A stretch of DNA of 36,721 nt from Mesotaenium endlicherianum (lineage: Eukaryota; Streptophyta; Zygnematophyceae; Zygnematales; Mesotaeniaceae). The stretch covers positions 616,397 through 653,117 of the forward strand of contig WELA01003606.1 in the NCBI GenBank assembly GCA_009602735.1. Direction: 5' to 3'. The position numbers and the translations under genes are program-made. The notes beneath the pieces were generated by a model. That model saw only the letters and a program-made list of their open reading frames with translations. It made no database searches and was not told where the DNA came from. This document shows, piece by piece, positions 1 through 10,534 of the stretch (position 1 is the stretch's first letter; every line of letters starts with the position of its first letter).

Positions 1-43
1 CCCTCTCCCCTCTTCCCTCTTCCGCACGCGCGCGCACGCGCAG

Positions 44-345
44 GCTCCGGAGAGGTGCTGTCGGTGTTCTGCAGCAGCATCGCCTTCAGCAGCAGCGAGC
101 CGACAGCGGAGGAGTCCAAGTACGACGCCATCAACGGAATCGAGCTCATCGTCACCATCACCTACTTCATGTACTTCGGCGCCATCCTGCCGACGGCCGC
201 CTGGCAGGAGATCGGCATCCTGCGCCTGCTGCTCTTCAGCGTCGGGGTCATCTTCCTGCGCCGCCTGCCCGTGCTCATCTGGTGCGCGCCCTGGGTGGGC
301 CCCCTGAGACAGCAGCCGGGGGGGGCCGTCGCCATGTACACGCAG
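44..345 (+). CDS. CPA1 Na+/H+ antiporter, penultimate exon (5' part of gene outside window)
   Basis: Membrane exchanger expected to swap cytosolic Na+ (or K+) for protons. The exon follows a pyrimidine-rich stretch ending in CAG at 41-43 and ends in ACGCAG before GTGAG at 346. It enters with two bases of a split codon and leaves in phase 0. The translation reads SGEVLSVFCSS, then two hydrophobic membrane segments (around IELIVTITYFMYFGAILP and ILRLLLFSVGVIFLRRLP). The segment RRLP followed, in the next exon, by FYGPIGVGAIFY is what I recognise from fungal NHA1/SOD2-type antiporters; this is family memory, not a search. No start codon is present, because earlier exons lie left of the window. 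Confidence 0.75.
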
Positions 346-945
346 GTGAGAGGCTACCCGCTCCGGATCTGGCTCTGGCTCGAGAAGGCAGGCGGGGGGG
401 TGCATGCACCTTTCCTGCCTTGCACCTGCTTGGCCCTGTCCTTGCATCTGCCCTGCCCCTGCCCCTGCACATGTCTTGTTCTGCCCAGTCCAGTCGCGTG
501 CTGCCTCCTTAGGCCGTGGATGCTTGCATGCGTTTGCTGCAGCGGGTTCTTCCTGAGGGTAGGTCAAGGAGGGGGGGAGTAGGCAGGGGGGGACATGCTT
601 TGCAATGTTTATGCGGGGGATACGTGCAAAAAGAAACAAGCCTGTCTGAGCTGGGCTGCTGCACTCGTTGGAGTACTCTCCCCGCGCGAGCACAGATTGG
701 CGTTTGCAGCCCACAGTGCATCTCCTTGCCTGTCCCAGCTACTGCTTCCATGTGTAGCAAATTACTGACCCGCACCTCTCTCGTGCATACGTGCATACGT
801 GCTTGCATGCATGCGTGCTGATTTTATGCGCGCGTGCTTGCGTGCGTGTGTGCCTGTACGTGCCTGTGCCTGTGCACGCGCGCTGGTGCCTGTGCGCGCG
901 TGTGCCTGTGCGTGTGCGTGTGCGAGTGCAAGTGCGAGCGTGCAG
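346..945 (+). other. phase-0 intron of the antiporter gene
   Basis: The intron is 600 bp with GT at 346 and AG at 944-945, and both flanking exons are in the same frame. The 3' half (about 780-945) is a long run of alternating purine-pyrimidine TG/CG/CA steps, a composition that can favour left-handed DNA and is prone to length change. Open frames that cross it, such as the upstream extension of the last exon, come from this low-complexity sequence. Confidence 0.75.
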
Positions 946-1860
946 GCGGCGTTTGCGGGGTTCTACGGGCCCATTGGCGTGGGCGCCATCTTCTACGCGG
1001 CGCTGGCGCACGAGCTCATTGAGGACGAGCTCACTTGGAACGTCATCTCCTTCGTGGTGCTCGCCTCCGTGCTCATCTACGGCCTCTCCGCGGCGCCCCT
1101 CTCCAAGCTCGTGTACATCACGCTCAAGAAGGCGCGGCGCGCCGCCAACGAAAAGGCCCGCCTCAACGGGAGCTTCATCTCGTCAGTCCCGGGCGGCGCG
1201 GGCGGCGCGAGCGAGAGCCTCGCCGCGGTGGGTCTGGCGCTCGGGCTGGGGTTCGACGGGCGCGAGCTGAACTACACCGTGAGCAACGGGGAGGTGAAGG
1301 TCACTGTGGACTCCACGATGGCCGCGGATGCGCAGTCCCCGAACGGAAAGAGGGCGTCTGTGGAGCCCTGCGCTGCCCCCGCGCCCGCGCCTACGCCTGC
1401 GGCAGCGGCTGCTGCAGCGGCGGGAGCGGCGGCGGCAACGGCAGCGGCGGGACGGGCGGGAGGGGGGGAGGTGGGAGCAGGGGCAGCTCGAGGGGGCGGG
1501 GAAGGAGGGGGATGGGAAGCGGGAGGAGCGGAGGAAAGCTCGAGGCCCGGGAATGGCGTGAACGGGGGCGACAGCTGGCAGGCCAAGAGCACGGCGGGAG
1601 GAGAGTTTGCGTTGGATGAGAAGGACAAGGAGGGAGCGCAGGTGCTGGGGAAGCGCGAGGAGGGCGAGGTGGAGGGGGAGCAGGAGGAGGCTAGGGAGGA
1701 GACTGTGAGGGGGGGGGCCGGTCTCAGCCTCCGAGACTCCTCGTCCACTTCTTTCTCCAGGTGGTCGTCCAATGGCACGGAGGCAGCAAGCGTGCAGCGG
1801 CTGAGCAGCAGCGGGGACCAATCGGACGCCGACGCGGAGGAGAGGGCGGCGCGCGCCTGA
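946..1860 (+). CDS. CPA1 Na+/H+ antiporter, last exon with cytosolic tail
   Basis: The exon opens with AAFAGFYGPIGVGAIFYAAL, a conserved antiporter membrane segment, followed by a last membrane span (VISFVVLASVLIYGLSAAP) and a basic juxtamembrane stretch (KLVYITLKKARRAANEKAR). The remaining ~230 residues form a hydrophilic tail with an Ala/Gly-rich block, acidic Glu/Lys stretches and a Ser-rich end, and stop at TGA 1858-1860. Such tails are usually regulatory in this family; here it is low complexity and I see no domain. GC content is far higher than in the flanking DNA, so long antisense frames across it are shadows. The NHA1-like assignment is good for the membrane part; transport specificity cannot be read from this fragment. 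Confidence 0.75.
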   Translation, partial: AAFAGFYGPIGVGAIFYAALAHELIEDELTWNVISFVVLASVLIYGLSAAPLSKLVYITLKKARRAANEKARLNGSFISSVPGGAGGASESLAAVGLALGLGFDGRELNYTVSNGEVKVTVDSTMAADAQSPNGKRASVEPCAAPAPAPTPAAAAAAAAGAAAATAAAGRAGGGEVGAGAARGGGEGGGWEAGGAEESSRPGNGVNGGDSWQAKSTAGGEFALDEKDKEGAQVLGKREEGEVEGEQEEAREETVRGGAGLSLRDSSSTSFSRWSSNGTEAASVQRLSSSGDQSDADAEERAARA

Positions 1861-3988
1861 GCGTGCGCCTCGCACGGCGTGCTGAGCTGGGCTGGGCTGG
1901 GCCAGATCCTGGCTGGCAGACACCTGTCGCTTGTGCCGGCAGCATGATCTGCTCGGAATCACTTCCTCTTGTCCTTGAAGCTGTACATATGAACGAAGAA
2001 GTGGATGGTCCTGCTCAGGCCAAGCTGAGGTGGCGTGCAAGAAGGCAAAAGGGAATGAAAGGAAAGAGGGAAGAGGGGAGCGAGGCAGGGGAGTTTCGTA
2101 TTTGACAGAGAAAAGAGTGGTGGGTCGTGCTGGCCTGCGGAGGGAGGTCACTTAAGAAGCCTGACATTTAGCAGGAGGGAGGAGGCGTGACAGGCAGCAG
2201 AAGCTTGCTGGGTGTCTTCCCGGGCTTGCCACTCCTGACTAGGTTCTTTTGGAAGTTTGCAGGGCTAACTGCAAAAGAATGGCTCCACCTGCTTTCCTCG
2301 TCAAGATTTGGAGGTTGATCGTTGATTGAATGGCATCTCGACGACCATCGACACTGTCCAGGCTGCGGCGGGGTCCTAAGGGCGGGCGGTTCCTTTGGTG
2401 CCAAATAAGGATCCGATATGCCTCGCAGGATGCACAGGATGTGGGCTAGCGTGTCGCATGCGGGATTAGGAGCAATCTTGCTCCTTGTTCTTGCTCGCAA
2501 ATGTATGCCATCTACGGCCTTGGGGGTGTCTTTGGTTTTGCTTTGAGGCCCGTTGGATGCTGGTGGGCAAGTGTTGTATTCTGTTAGGATACGTTCCAGA
2601 TGAGGATAGTTAATAAGCTTCATAGGATTCAGAAGACAGCCATCATTTTCGAGCCGAATGTGTCGGCAACTGATTGGAGCTGGAGCTGCCCAGTTGGCAG
2701 AAGCTGAAAGCGATTAAAGTAGGGGAGGATGAAAAACGCCCACAGTCTTTTTTACACATCGTAATCCTTACTCTTCAAACTAGCTAAATGTCCTCTATTC
2801 ATTCAAGATATGATAATTTGCATCATTGCAACTTGGCTGTACTGTTTGAAATTGTTTTGACATCAAAGACGAATCTTTGTTTGAGACACTTTAGGACATC
2901 AACTACAGGGTGCCCTTGAGCTTGCTATTGCAAAATTGACTGCTCTGCATTTGACAGAGCAATTCACGTGTCCAATATCCTGCCCTTTGCCCTCTCTTGG
3001 CATAGTTGGCACCCGAATGCACATGCTAGTCATTCCAATGTCATCCTCACAAATTTACAACTTTGAAACTCTTGGAAAAGTTGGCTAGCTTTACATTCAT
3101 TTAGACATTTCAGTGTGATTGGTTGCAAATGGTGGAGGACTCAATAGTTTATAATTTGCTATATGATGAACGTGTCAGGAGTAAACAGATACTCCACTTT
3201 TCACAATTGGCACATTCCTTTACATCTTTAAGTCTCAAATGTTCAGTACTTTGAATGTACACAAACATACGCGGTGTTATACATTGCCTTCTACCCAATA
3301 AAAAAGTGTTTCTGAATGGAACCCCGGGGTTACATGCATAACCAAAAATTGTGTCAACCACTAACCGTAATGCGCATTTAAATTTCCTTAAATGTACAAG
3401 CAAAAAAATAGAACAATCTCACTTCTTCAATTTTAGTCAAATTATGGAGCGTGCTGTTTTTAAAAGTAAATGGTTCATTATTAGTAAGAAACTTTGTCAT
3501 TTCTAGTTTGTGACTTGTAAGCTTGCTCAAATTCACGTGGCCTATCATGTGGAAGTTAGCGAGACATTAGAATCTTAACTTCTTTGTGACAATACGCTAA
3601 TATGGAATCTATTATAGTACTAAATATTGTTACAGGTTTGATCATCTTTGATTGCATGTGTATATGGTATATTAAAAGTGTAGCATATGCTTGTTTGTCA
3701 TTCGAAAAGAGACGACGAGCGTAATGATGTATATCTATGTATACATCATAGCCCCAAGTTTTGCTTCAGCTTGTAATCTGTAGTGTTATACATTTGCATA
3801 GCTTCCACAATGAGTACTCAAGTTGCACTATTGCATGCAAGCATAGTAAGCAATATGTATCTGTATTGACATATATATTGGCTTAACGCAATGTTGCATA
3901 GCTCATTGAGTATATAGTATATACAGAGATGTATAGATATAAGTATATAGGTATGTGTATATACGGGGGCTATATTGTGCCTCATTGT
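1861..3988. other. 3' flank of the antiporter gene and AT-rich intergenic DNA
   Basis: No gene is supported here. The first part (about 1861-2160) is purine-rich and probably 3' UTR, though I see no clear polyadenylation signal. Two minus-strand open frames (2168-2623 and 3149-3403) show no domain I recognise and have no upstream gene structure. From about 2700 the sequence becomes AT-rich, ending in TATA-type simple sequence around 3900-3965. Confidence 0.5.
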
Positions 3989-4332
3989 TGTTGTGCCTAA
4001 CAGCGTCGGACCCTTGGCACGTGCGTGGCTTCTCAGTACGTGTGCCTTCAACCCGGTCAACGTGTCGGCGGTCCCTTTCACATGCGAAAATTCCCTGGTC
4101 GTTTGGTCGGTGCGTTGTTGCACGTGGGAAATCAACCGAGTTGATGGACCCCTGCACGTGTGTCGGCGGCGGACTGGCTGGGGTTGACCCATTCCCGGTC
4201 TTCCTGCACTTGCATCATGTGGTGAAGCATCCCATACTCAGTGCTTCCCATACTCAACCAGTTCCTCATTCCACACTACTAACACTCAACAGTAATTTTT
4301 GAAACGATAGCTTATCTTCAGTTTCCCTTACA
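3989..4332 (-). repeat. isolated LTR of family X (solo LTR candidate)
   Basis: This 344-bp segment starts TGTTGTGCC and ends CTTACA, giving TGT...ACA termini. It aligns end to end with the LTR of element X at 5477-5756 plus 25901-25964, which also totals 344 bp. Its interior is uninterrupted, so it is a paralogous empty site for the insertion of Z. I find no matching TSD (left ATTGT, right AGGAC) and no adjacent primer-binding site or polypurine tract, so it is either an old solo LTR or a rearranged fragment. Confidence 0.65.
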
Positions 4333-5476
4333 AGGACAGAAGCGTCTTACTTCCACATAGGCTTTCGCCCAAGTTGAGGGTTTACAGAATGAACAACTTT
4401 GTAGTTTGCAGAAATCACGTCTAAGCAGCTTAACAGGCAATGCCAGATTCAAAGAAATCCGCCCTTCAAGGCTTTTGCTTAACTTTCACAAGTCACAGCT
4501 TACAAAACTCTGAAACTGCACATCTATGCTGGCCTGGTCTGAGCTCTTCGCTCAACACCGCGCCTTAACAGCTCTTCACTGCTTGGCTGGGCTCACTCAG
4601 TTCTTCACTGAGAGCTTTATTTGTTAATACTACTCTTGCTATGAGCAATTCAACAATTGAGACTTCTGAGAACTCGGAAACTAACATAGCACTCACCATT
4701 TTAAGTGACCCTTGCACGCTTGTGGCGTTTGACCCAAATCTGTGCTAATCTCCTAACAAATTCTATTCTGCAACTCTCTACTTTCTTCAACGAGATCCTC
4801 TCTTGGGAACTCCTGAAGTCTAACCTTTCTATGATACACTTAGGAAGAAATCTTCCAGTGTCGGCAGAAGCGTGGCGTCTCGGCTCTTCTTTGGCCTTGG
4901 GAACTCCCTCTTCTTTGCGCTCCTTCTGCTCCTTCAGCTTCCTTTGGCAACGATGCGAGCAAAAATGAGGCAGCTTCAGGCAGGACTCGTGCCTTTCACA
5001 AGCACCGCACGTTATCCTCTCTTGAGAATGCCAGTGCTTAGTCATAGCGCTTAGCTTGCATGCCGTCCTTACCTAGCAGCTCTCACACAGCTTAGAAGTT
5101 GTAATTCAGCATGCATGCATGCCTTGAGATTGTCGCGCGTGACCGAGGTGGCACACAATACCTCTGCAACATCCCTGCTGTACTTGGCTTAGATAGCCAA
5201 TTAATCAGTACCTTTCTTGGCACTTGCTGGGCCGGCTCATTGCTGGTTCCATCCCCCTAGCCTTTCGGCTGACTACTCCGTCCAAATCCCCGTCCATCCC
5301 TGGGTGTGGGTTTGACGTGTCGTGACCACTTTGACAGTGATAACGACTTTGACATGACCGCTGACTGAGATAACTCGGTCCTTTGGTCGGTGAGTTAACA
5401 TTGACTTCCCGTACCTGGGCAGCCATGACTTGCGCTGTGCGTGCGGCACCGTCAAGCGGATAGCAGTCGCAACAGC
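4333..5476. other. spacer between two X-family LTR copies; no supported gene
   Basis: I recognise no coding or RNA gene. A minus-strand open frame (4701-5045) encodes a basic, Lys/Arg/Glu-rich peptide with scattered Cys and His (CGACERHESC, CSHRC) but no recognisable zinc-binding spacing. The stretch 5260-5476 has repeated TTTGAC/TGACA words. It could be remains of an older element. Confidence 0.4.
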
Positions 5477-5756
5477 TGTCGTGCCTAACAGCGTCCGACC
5501 CCTGGCACGTGCGTGGCTTCTCAGTACGTGTGCCTTTGACCCGGTCGACGTGTCGGCGGTCCCTTTCACGTGCGGGAACTCCCTGGTTGTTTGGTCGGTG
5601 CGTTGCTGCACGTGGGAAATCAACCGAGTTGATGGACCCCTGCACGTGTGTCGACGACGGACTGGCTGGGGTTGACCGAGTCCTGGTCTTCCTGCACTTG
5701 CATCATGCGGTGAAGCATCCCACACTCAGTGCATTCCATACTCAAGTAGTTCTCTC
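5477..5756 (-). repeat. X 3' LTR, first part (left of the Z insertion)
   Basis: It starts TGTCGTGCC and matches the isolated LTR at 3989-4332 to its position AGTTC(C)TC. There the homology is cut by TGTAGTGA, the start of the Z LTR, and resumes at 25896. CACGTG-containing words recur (for example TTGCACGTGGGAAA), as in the other copy. The five bases before Z (5752-5756, CTCTC) are the left copy of a degenerate TSD. Confidence 0.75.
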
Positions 5757-6254
5757 TGTAGTGAAATAGATAGATAAAGTACTTAGTAAAATAGAATACT
5801 TTATTCAAGACAAGGATCTTTGAACACAAGTGGTAGCTTCTTGAAAGAGAGATGGCTTCTTGATAGTTACTATATTTCTGGAATTTGGCAAGTACAAGAG
5901 TGATTCTGGAATGTCTTTCTATGTTCTAGCTCTTGTTTATTTACTTGCTGCATAAGTAATTTCTAGGAAAATATATGTTGATGTGTTGGCACCCAACACA
6001 TCCCAAAACTTGCCACCTCTTTCTAGAATAATGTACACATGTCCTTTTGACCTAAAAATGGCACGTTTGACTTTTGCCACATGGAGTTCTTCTGGGTCCT
6101 TCCTCTAACTTCGAAAATGCCTCAAAAGGTTCAAAGGACATGAACCAAGTCACTAGAGTATCTATTCACACTTGACTCCACACAATAATACTCCAATATA
6201 TTCAAAAGCATTAAAATATATGCAAACTAATACACTATAACTCGAATCACGACA
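5757..6254 (-). repeat. Z 3' LTR (498 bp)
   Basis: It starts TGTAGTGAAATAG and ends AATCACGACA; its partner at 25395-25895 ends AATCACTACA, so the inner terminus here carries a T-to-G change. Next to it on the internal side is a short C-run (6259-6263), which on the minus strand is the polypurine tract GGGGGAGTGA that primes plus-strand DNA synthesis. Confidence 0.85.
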
Positions 6255-7008
6255 TCACTCCCCCGATAGAAAAAGCGACGTCTCGGCGCGTCAAGTCAGG
6301 TGTTACACATGTGGAGCAGAGTTGTGAACAGCTTCAAGTTAGAGGCCACACATGTGAAGAGGACTAGTCAAAGGCGCCAAGTCAGGTGCTACACATGTAA
6401 GGTAGACTAGGCAAGGTCGTGGGTGGTGTGACCTTATTGGCTAGCCCACTCCTTGATGATAAAGGAAAATTGTACAAGTTGGCCCAGAATCTGCCACGAA
6501 CCCAAAAATTCATAGCGGCCCCAAATTGCTCCAAATCTGAGAATTCGAGTGCCAGACGGACCGCGTCAGAGAACTCTACCGGGGTCACCAAATTTGAGAG
6601 CATTCTAATTTCTGGAGTGTCGTTGAGAGCTGAGAGAGTAGGCACTCCTCCAAATCTGTGCAGAAACTTCTGAAAATCATAAGTCCGTCTATACTTCTCC
6701 AAATTCTGCAAAGTAAGTCTCAAAATGGGCGCCAGAGTCTTGAGTTTTAGAGCATTCCAAGTTCAGGGGAGGGCACAATGTCAGAAGGCATATTTTGCCC
6801 TAATAATGCCAGCAGCCTGACCCCCTTCTACTTGGAGCATTATATCTCTGTCACCAGTGCTCCAATTTGAGCAAACTTGGACTCTAAATGACCGGCTACT
6901 CATGGACTACATCCAAGTAAATTTTCAGAATTTATGATGTGGAGACTTTTTACCAGTACAGTTTTGATTTTCTGTCCAGAAACTGCGAGAAGAGAAAAGT
7001 GTCTAATG
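6255..7008 (-). other. Z region between chromodomain and 3' LTR
   Basis: It contains the polypurine tract next to the LTR, then two copies of a word close to CAAGTCAGGTGYTACACATGT (about 6291 and 6379) with a further ACACATGT between them. A minus-strand 113-aa open frame at 6382-6723 has no recognised domain; it could be the remnant of an extra open frame or noncoding sequence. I do not call it a gene. Confidence 0.45.
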
Positions 7009-9670
7009 TCATTTTTTCCTCTTTGTGGTTCTTGCAGGCTGCCTCCAAGGGGTCTTCTGCTGCTTCTTGATGATGGCAGGCTGCCTCCCTGAAGTCTTTG
7101 GGCTTCTAGTAGAGAGACTTGGGGCTGGTTCAAGATGGGGGTTGGCGGCATGGAAGAGTTTCAGCTTTCTCTGAACTTTGTCAAGGTAGTGCGCCGCCAC
7201 CCAACTATTCTCCGAATCTGGATATCCTTTCCACTTGATCAAGTATTGCTGCTGTATCCTGAAATTTCTCATAGCTACTATGTCTTCCACTTCGTACTCC
7301 AAATGATCATCCACTATTGTTGGGGCTGGTGGGGTTGTCACTCGTCCTGGGAACTTGTTGTCGCGTTGCACATATGGCTTGAAGAGGGAAGCATGGAACA
7401 CGGGGTCGATGTGCATAGTCTGGGGAAGCTCTAGCTTGAAAGCAACTGGGTTGACTTTCTGGATTATCTTGAAGGGTCCCAAATACTTGGGAAAGAACTT
7501 GCTGCCGGCATGCTTGTTGTTATGAGAAATGTTCTTGGATGATAGTAACACTGCGTGGCCCACTTTGTATGTAATTTCTCTTCTAGCCCTGTTTGCCATT
7601 TTTGCTTGAGCATCTTGCGCGTGTTGTAAAGCTTTTGTGGCTGCTGCAAGGGCTTCTTCTAATGTCTCCATAAAATCTGCCGCTGCAGGTACTTCATCAT
7701 AGCCAGCCGTGAAGCTCAGCGGCGTGGTCGGATGGAAGCCATAGTTGAGGAAGAAAGGGGACTCTTGGGTAGAGGCTTGCGTCGTGTTGTTGTAGGCAAA
7801 CAGCAAAGGGGTCAAGTACATGTCCCAGTCTTGCTCCAGAGTAGACACGTAGGCCTTTAGAGAGGTCTTGAGAGTACGATTCATACGCTCTGTTTGTCCA
7901 TTAGATTGCGGGTGGTAGGCAGTGGACATATCCAGCGATGTACCCAAGTTCTTGAAGAGATATTTCCAGAAATGGCTTGTGAATCTCGGGTCGCAATCAG
8001 ACATTATTCTTGATGGCAGGCCATGTAATCGAAAAATATTGTCAAAGATGAGTCTTGCTAACTAGGGGGCCGTAACCTTAATCGTTGTTGGGATGAAATG
8101 AGCCATCTGTGTAAGTCTGTCCACCACTGTTAATATTGCATTGTAGCCGCGTGATGTCACTGGCAAGTCCACAATGAGGTCCATGGAGATGTCTGTCCAC
8201 TGTCTCTTGGGGAGTGGTAGGGGTTGAAGAAGTCCTCCCGCTTTTTGTGATGATGGTTTGATTCTTTGGCATGTGTCGCAGCTCCTGCAGTACTCCTTGA
8301 CTTGCTTAGACATTCCTGGCCAGCAATAAGTCCTTGCGAGCACGCCCGTGGTCTTTAATATTCCAAAGTGACCTACAAGTGGGTTGTCGTGTGCTTCTCG
8401 AAGTAACAAGAGTCGTAGCTCTTTATTATTAGGCACGCATCTCTGTCCCGTATCTTGTCTCACCCAATAGTTTCCTTCTTTCTTCTTGTGTGGGTCAAGG
8501 GCTGCCTCGCTATTCGTGTAATAAGGGTCCGCATCATAGGCGGCAGAAAATTGAGCTTCCACATCTGTACTCAGGGATGTCATCACTGCATATATTTGCA
8601 GTTTAAAGAGGGGGTCAGCCGGGTTCGTCTTGCCGGGCTGGTACTGAATCGTGATGTTGTACTGTTGCAAGTATTCACTCCATCTTGCTTGTCTTTGTGA
8701 GAGATACGGCTGCGTCTGGAGGTGCTTCAACGCCTCGTGGTCCGTAGTGACCAGCACCTTGCGTCCTTCAACGTAGCAGCGCCAAACCTTTAAGGCAAGA
8801 ATAATTGCCAATGCCTCTTGCTCCGTGGTTGTATAATTCTGCTCGGCTGGATTTAGCTTCTTTGACTCGTAGGCGATGGGTTGCAGTCCCTTGCCTTGGT
8901 CTGAAGCAGGATTGCTCCTATTGCATAGGAAGATGTATCGGTGATGACGTGGAAGGGCCAGTCTGGGTTTGGACTTGGGAGTGTGAGCACCGGGGATGTG
9001 GTCAATCTTTGCTTCAACTCTTGAAATGCCTCTTCCTCTTTCTTGGTCCATGTATATAGCCTGTCCTTCTTGAGTAGATCTGTCAGGGGGCTTGCTATGT
9101 GCGAGAAGCTCTGGATGAATCTCCTGTACCAATTGGCAAATCCCAAGAATGATTGGAGTTCTTTCTTGGTCGTGGGGGTTGGCCATTCCTCCACCACCGT
9201 GGTCTTCCTGGGGTCCATCTTGATGCCATCAACAGTCACGTGGAGACCTAGGAACTCCACTTCTTGTTTGGCAAACTCGCACTTTGACTCCTTTGCAAAT
9301 AGCTTGTTTTGCTTCAGGATTTTGAGCACTTCTTTCACGTGTCTTCCATGCTCTTCAAGGGTCTTGCTGTAAATGAGAATGTTGTCAATGAATACCACCA
9401 CAAATCTGTCCAGCAGGGGCTGAAATATGGTGTTCATCATAGTCATGTAAGTTGCTGGTGCATTGGTGAGTCCAAATGGCAGACCACGAACTCAAAATGT
9501 CCATATCTTGTCCTGAATGCTGTCTTCTCTATGTCCGGTTCTGCGATGCAAATCTGGTGATAGCCGCTCCATAAGTCAATCTTCGTGAAGAACTTGGCTC
9601 CAATTAGCCGGTCCATTAGCTCATCCATGCGCGGCAGCGGGTAGCGATTCTTGATGGTGATCTTGTTGAG
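7009..9670 (-). pseudogene. Z pol, 3' part: reverse transcriptase palm, RNase H, integrase, chromodomain
   Basis: On the minus strand the sequence resumes from LNKITIKNR, right after the W insertion, and reads through [16 protein letters not shown]. The polymerase box is FIDNILIYS, where FIDD or FLDD is expected. RNase H (AIILALKVWRCYVEGRK) and an HHCC integrase zinc site (CRSCDTCQ) follow. The integrase core has Asp in SMDLIVDLP, Asp in SDCDPRF and Glu in GQTERMNRTLK. It ends in a chromodomain (YEVEDIVAMRNF, QQYLIKWKGYPDSENSW) and a basic tail, stop near 7009. It is broken by frameshifts near 9480 and 8900 and by an in-frame TAG at about 8062. The chromodomain is known in this clade to steer integration to methylated histones. 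Confidence 0.85.
9666..9670. repeat. W target-site duplication, left copy (TTGAG)
   Basis: The five bases TTGAG precede the first base of the W LTR, and the same five follow its last base at 23237-23241. Removing W plus one copy restores an unbroken Z reading frame (DYRALN followed by KITIKN). Confidence 0.92.
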
Positions 9671-10419
9671 TGTAAGGTCATAGGTTTATAAAGTGCATTT
9701 TCGAGTTTCATGAAAGTATGTTTTGATTGCATAGAAGTCTAGAGTGCATGTTTTTGGTCATTTTGATATGATACAAAGTTCATCGAATTTGGTCAAGTAT
9801 TGAGAGAGTTATGGATTTCCAAAATTTAATTAGTTTTGAGGTCAGTTGACGATTGTCCTTAATTCGCGGTGAGCGCCACCGTCGGATTGACCGACAGCGT
9901 CGAGCGATCTGGCCCGTTAGAATAAACTCGAACCTTCACGTAAGTTTGGCTGACGCGGAGTGCCGACTAGGTCGATTTACCTAGAAGTTTTGGTTTAGCC
10001 TAGCGCGTCTAAGATAGAATATTCTAGTAATGTCGATGCATGTATGTGGACGTCAATTCGGCCCGACACGTCAGATTAGACCGATCTGGCTTACTCACGA
10101 ATATTGTGGAAGGGACGATTTGACGAACACTTAAGAAAATCCGTAGCTTCCCTCTAGAGAGGAGCATTTAGGCAGAAAATTATAAATAGGCATAACTTCT
10201 TTGTTTCTTATCAGTTTTCACTTCTGTAAATTTCTACGGGTTTGTATTGACAACGCCTTTCATCCTATATCATTTGTGAGCAGTTTCTTGCTACTCAAAA
10301 TGGTGAGTAATTTTCCTAAGCTTTGTTAGTGATATGCCGCTGCACTCTTTAGTATGATTGCAACTAGTTCCTTTCCTCGTGAATCACTACGCTTCCACTA
10401 GGGCACTTTGCCCCTTTCA
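9671..10419 (+). repeat. W 5' LTR (749 bp)
   Basis: It begins TGTAAGGTCATAGG and ends GCCCCTTTCA, and matches the copy at 22498-23236 over its whole length. It carries the element's promoter (TATA-like box at 10181-10188) and, downstream, the start of the transcript and the polyadenylation region expected of an LTR. Confidence 0.93.
10181..10188 (+). promoter_or_regulatory. TATA box of the W LTR promoter
   Basis: TATAAATA lies about 230 bases before the end of the LTR, a normal place for the U3/R boundary. In the other LTR the same position (22996-23003) reads TATAAAAA. Function is inferred from position and motif. Confidence 0.6.
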
Positions 10420-10421
10420 CC

Positions 10422-10438
10422 TGGTATCGGAGCTAAGC
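10422..10438 (+). other. W primer-binding site (initiator Met tRNA)
   Basis: TGGTATCGGAGCTAAGC starts two bases after the LTR end. It closely matches the complement of the plant initiator methionine tRNA 3' end (TGGTATCAGAGC) with one internal change, and marks where minus-strand DNA synthesis is primed. The same variant (TATCGGAGCT) is found in Z. Confidence 0.8.
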
Positions 10439-10534
10439 TAGTTTGCATATTATATTAAGGAGTCGCAGCCGGCAGTTGGAGGAGGCGAACATGTCGAACA
10501 TGTTGAGCGCGCGAGACAGCAGGCAGCACCAACA

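Noticed and set aside
1183..2151. 322-aa minus-strand open frame opposite the antiporter last exon
   Set aside because: Antisense shadow of a GC-rich exon; Arg/Pro/Ser-rich with no domain.
2168..2623. 151-aa minus-strand open frame next to the antiporter
   Set aside because: No recognisable domain, no gene structure, and odd composition; likely chance.
3149..3403. 84-aa minus-strand open frame in AT-rich DNA
   Set aside because: Unrecognised and unsupported; could be a repeat fragment but I cannot tie it to any family.
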